Source: Thermoguttaceae bacterium
GTDB taxonomy: Bacteria > Planctomycetota > Planctomycetia > Pirellulales > Thermoguttaceae
NCBI GenBank assembly: GCA_017937485.1
Contig: JAGBDN010000013.1
Location: forward strand, 1-64,000
Length of the DNA: 64,000 nucleotides
Direction: 5' to 3'
Shown here one piece after another: positions 61,834 to 64,000 of the stretch. Made by a program: the position numbers and the translations under genes. How positions within the stretch are numbered: the first letter of the stretch is position 1; each line of letters starts with the position of its first letter. The notes beneath the pieces are model-generated. The model ran no database searches, was not told the origin of the DNA, and worked only from the letters and a program-made list of their open reading frames with translations.

Positions 61834-62636
61834 TTGCTTAAAATCTCCTCGACGCGCTCTTGGTATCGGTCGCGCAACGTTTTAAGTTCCAATTGTTTTT
61901 GACGGAGTTCTTCGAGCCGCTTCGCGATCGCTTCCGAATCGTCAAGCAATTCGGCGACGTTGAACGGGAATTCGTCTTGAATCGTTTCGATTTGCGTTTT
62001 GAGTTGGTCGCGCGATTTTTCGAGCGCCGCCTTGCGTTGAAGAAGTTCGTCGAACGCGGTTGTTTCCAGCGATAAAATCTCGTCTTTCGCGAGCGTTTCG
62101 ACGGCCAACGCCAACGCTTCGAGCGCCGCTAAGTCGCAGCGTTTATACGCTTCGACAGCGGCTTTCAGTTTGAACGCGGCGTCGGAAACGGCGGCGCTCG
62201 CGACGTCCGGGTGAAGTTTTTTGACGAGTTGTAAATAAAGCGCGCGGAGACGTTTCGCGTCTTCGGGAGAAAGAGCGCCGGTCGACGCGAACGCAAACGC
62301 TTCTAAAACTTTGGTTTTCGCGACTTCGACTTGCGCGGAAAATTCTTTAAGCTCCGCGTCGAGCTTCCTTTCGACGAAATTGACGTTGGGTTCTTCGTCG
62401 CGGTTGTCCGCCGCTTGGAGGAGTTCGAGTTTGCGCCGCAGACGGAGGGTTTCCAACTCGAGTTCGAGCGTCGCGCTTTCGACGACGCCGATAACGCTCC
62501 AATATCGACTTTCAAGTTGCGGACGAACGTCGAAAAGGAGAACGTCGCGAGATAAAACGAGTTCGCCGATTTCGTTTTGCAACACTCGAACGCGTTCGAC
62601 CAACGCGTCGAACTCAACGCTAGTAACGAGATGCAA
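61821..62636 (-). CDS. Coiled-coil protein with central J-domain (DnaJ-like)
   Basis: 271 aa with a TTG start; AAAGGA lies 7 bases upstream on the minus strand and no ATG is available. Residues ~5-30 and ~55-115 are heptad-rich coiled coils. Residues ~118-185 look like a J-domain, RLRALYLQLVKKLHPDVASAAVSDAAFKLKAAVEAYKRCDLAALEAL, with the HPD tripeptide at 142-144 that stimulates Hsp70 ATPase. The last ~70 residues are again a coiled coil (LQRKAALEKSRDQLKTQIETIQDE, IAKRLEELRQKQLELKTLRDRYQERVEE). It would recruit Hsp70 to a client, possibly the HIRAN protein encoded by the overlapping downstream gene. Classical DnaJ features (G/F region, zinc finger) are absent. Confidence 0.8.
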   Translation of the reverse strand: MHLVTSVEFDALVERVRVLQNEIGELVLSRDVLLFDVRPQLESRYWSVIGVVESATLELELETLRLRRKLELLQAADNRDEEPNVNFVERKLDAELKEFSAQVEVAKTKVLEAFAFASTGALSPEDAKRLRALYLQLVKKLHPDVASAAVSDAAFKLKAAVEAYKRCDLAALEALALAVETLAKDEILSLETTAFDELLQRKAALEKSRDQLKTQIETIQDEFPFNVAELLDDSEAIAKRLEELRQKQLELKTLRDRYQERVEEILSKWAI

Positions 62637-62830
62637 ATTATGTTCCTTTCACGTTTTAAAGTCGCGTTTTTATTTATTGTACGTCTCTTGGCGGAAAAGT
62701 CAAGCGCAGTAGGGATGCCGGTTGGGAGAGGTTGCGAAAAAAACGACGCCAAAAGTAATGAGCGAAATAATGGAAACGACGTTGCGTCGCGAGAAAAGAT
62801 AGAGCGACCCAGGGAACGGCTTAAAACACA

Positions 62831-62882
62831 AAACGCCCACGCAACGGCGGAATCGGGGGAAACCGCCGTTGAACGGGCGTTT
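62831..62882 (-). terminator. Terminator of argG
   Basis: On the minus strand AAACGCCCGTTCAACGGCGG pairs with CCGCCGTTGCGTGGGCGTTT (internal loop of two bases), then TGTGTTTTAA. It begins 35 bases after the argG stop. The adjacent 62637-62830 spacer shows no gene. Confidence 0.75.
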
Positions 62883-62916
62883 GGAATTAACGCGTTAAGT
62901 CCCTAAACGACGGGAA

Positions 62917-64000
62917 TTAAATGCGCGGGTGAACGCCGCCGGCGACGCGGTACGGGAGACCTTGAATGCGGAGGAAACCGGTCGCGTCGTTTTGATTGTA
63001 GTCGCCGCCGCCTTCCATCGTCGCGATTCCTTGGTCGTACAACGAGTTCGGGCTCGTGCGACCGTTCAGGATGATGTTGCCCTTGTAGAGTTTCAGCGAA
63101 ACTTCGCCGGTCGTCCACTTGTGCGCTTCTTTGATCATCGCGAGGAACATATCCATCTTGACGCTGTACCAGAAGCCGTAGTAAATCAATTCGGCGACTT
63201 CCGGCGCCAAACGGTCGCGCAGACGCATCGCTTCGCGTTCCATCGTCAGTTGCTCGATGTAGCGGAGCGCGTCGTAGAGAATCGTCATACCCGGCGCTTC
63301 GTAAACGCCGCGGCTCTTCATACCGACGAAGCGGTTTTCGACCATATCGATGATGCCGATCCCGTTGCGACCGCCGATTTTGTTCAGCGTATCCATAATC
63401 TCGTAAGCGCCCATCGTCTTGCCGTTGACGGCGACCGGAACGCCTTGTTCGAAACGGATAACGACTTCTTCTTCGGCGTCCGGCGCGGTTTTCGGCGTGT
63501 TTTTGCAAATGCCGAATTCGACCGTTTCCATCCCGTTGACGTTCAGGTCTTCGAGCTTGCCGGCTTCGTAGCTGATGTGGAGGCAGTTTTCGTCCGACGA
63601 GTACGGCTTCGCGATCGACGCTTTGACCGGAATGTTTTTCGCTTCGCAGTATTTGATCATCTCGGTGCGGCCCGGGAAGAGTTCGCGGAACTCGTCCATA
63701 CGCCACGGAGCGAGGATTTCAATGCTCGGGTCGAGCGCTTCGGCGGCGAGTTGGAAACGGCATTGGTCGTTTCCTTTGCCGGTCGCGCCGTGAACGTAAA
63801 CCGTCGCGCCGACTTCCTTCGCGACTTCGAGGATTTTCTTCGAGATCAACGGGCGGGCGAGCGACGTGCCGAGGAGGTAGACGCCTTCGTATTTCGCTTG
63901 CCATTGAATCGCCGGGAAGGCGAAGTCGCGGCAGACTTCTTCTTTAACGTCGATGAAACGAACGGACGACGCGCCGATCTTTTCCGCCTTTTTGCGGATT
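62917..64000 (-). CDS. argG: Argininosuccinate synthase, partial (5' end outside the window)
   Basis: At least 361 codons; the frame stays open to the right edge at 64000, so the start is beyond the window (family length ~400). ArgG joins citrulline and aspartate with ATP to argininosuccinate in arginine synthesis. The first visible residues read KKAEKIGASSVRFIDVKEEVCRDF and YLLGTSLARPLI; then HGATGKGNDQCRFQLAAEALDPSIEILAPWR, YSSDENCLHISYE, GGRNGIGIIDMVENRFVGMKSRGVYEAPGM and GFWYSVKMDMFLAMI are classic signatures. A terminator follows the stop. The partial start with M at 63849 (a TTG) is internal and not a real start. Confidence 0.97.
   Translation of the reverse strand, partial: IRKKAEKIGASSVRFIDVKEEVCRDFAFPAIQWQAKYEGVYLLGTSLARPLISKKILEVAKEVGATVYVHGATGKGNDQCRFQLAAEALDPSIEILAPWRMDEFRELFPGRTEMIKYCEAKNIPVKASIAKPYSSDENCLHISYEAGKLEDLNVNGMETVEFGICKNTPKTAPDAEEEVVIRFEQGVPVAVNGKTMGAYEIMDTLNKIGGRNGIGIIDMVENRFVGMKSRGVYEAPGMTILYDALRYIEQLTMEREAMRLRDRLAPEVAELIYYGFWYSVKMDMFLAMIKEAHKWTTGEVSLKLYKGNIILNGRTSPNSLYDQGIATMEGGGDYNQNDATGFLRIQGLPYRVAGGVHPRI

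Overview
The window looks like a chromosomal segment of a GC-rich member of the Planctomycetota (Pirellulales/Thermoguttaceae-like). That is an inference from gene content; no rRNA or marker phylogeny is available here. The pointers are Tat-exported Gfo/Idh/MocA oxidoreductases next to a DUF1080 (3-keto-glycoside hydrolase) gene, a membrane-anchored squalene-cyclase-repeat protein, a PAS-AraC regulator, an ECF sigma factor fused by overlap to a giant membrane anti-sigma-like protein, a signal peptidase I with very large insertions, and a topoisomerase I with a histone-H1-like tail. Promoters of the TTGnnn-17-TATAAT type and rho-independent hairpins are readable. Shine-Dalgarno sites decide many starts, but some genes have none. 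No rRNA, CRISPR array, insertion sequence or prophage was seen.

Layout. 1-581: two identical tRNA-Gly genes and their terminator. 582-8293: trigger factor, then genes mostly on the minus strand (Tat-exported flavin reductase, GH127-type beta-L-arabinofuranosidase, cyclase-repeat protein, proC). 8875-15823: plus-strand block of an enlarged signal peptidase I, ECF sigma factor and its overlapping 1229-aa partner. 16113-20471: minus-strand membrane protein of unknown function, an M2/M3-like metallopeptidase and a small hypothetical gene. 20989-32953: plus-strand polysaccharide-export lipoprotein, rpsB-tsf, a GH99/WbsX-like protein, an ABC exporter, an isochorismatase-like hydrolase, a Pro-rich putative outer-membrane protein and an LRR protein. 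33144-39974: topA (minus), then rpe, accD and rsgA (plus).

40246-53666 is a carbohydrate-oriented neighbourhood: Tat-exported sugar-isomerase-like TIM barrel, metallophosphoesterase, two Gfo/Idh/MocA proteins, DUF1080 hydrolase, PAS-AraC regulator, alpha/beta esterase, HEAT-repeat protein and DUF4139-like protein. Together they fit oxidation/3-keto processing of glycosides in the periplasm, possibly controlled by the AraC protein. 53708-56496 holds a MazG-like pyrophosphohydrolase followed by a DUF559-like nuclease fused to an SF2 helicase, a candidate stand-alone restriction/defence protein. 56593-64000 (all minus) carries an SGNH hydrolase, nadD, a degenerate SEC-C/TPR protein, an overlapping J-domain/HIRAN gene pair and a partial argG running off the right edge.

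Two structural signals are not explained by genes. A degenerate 9-nt-period repeat (CGnTTAAAA-like) recurs in many spacers and in low-complexity linkers inside genes. A duplicated ~150-bp cassette carrying a bidirectional terminator sits between convergent genes at 41.3-41.7 kb.
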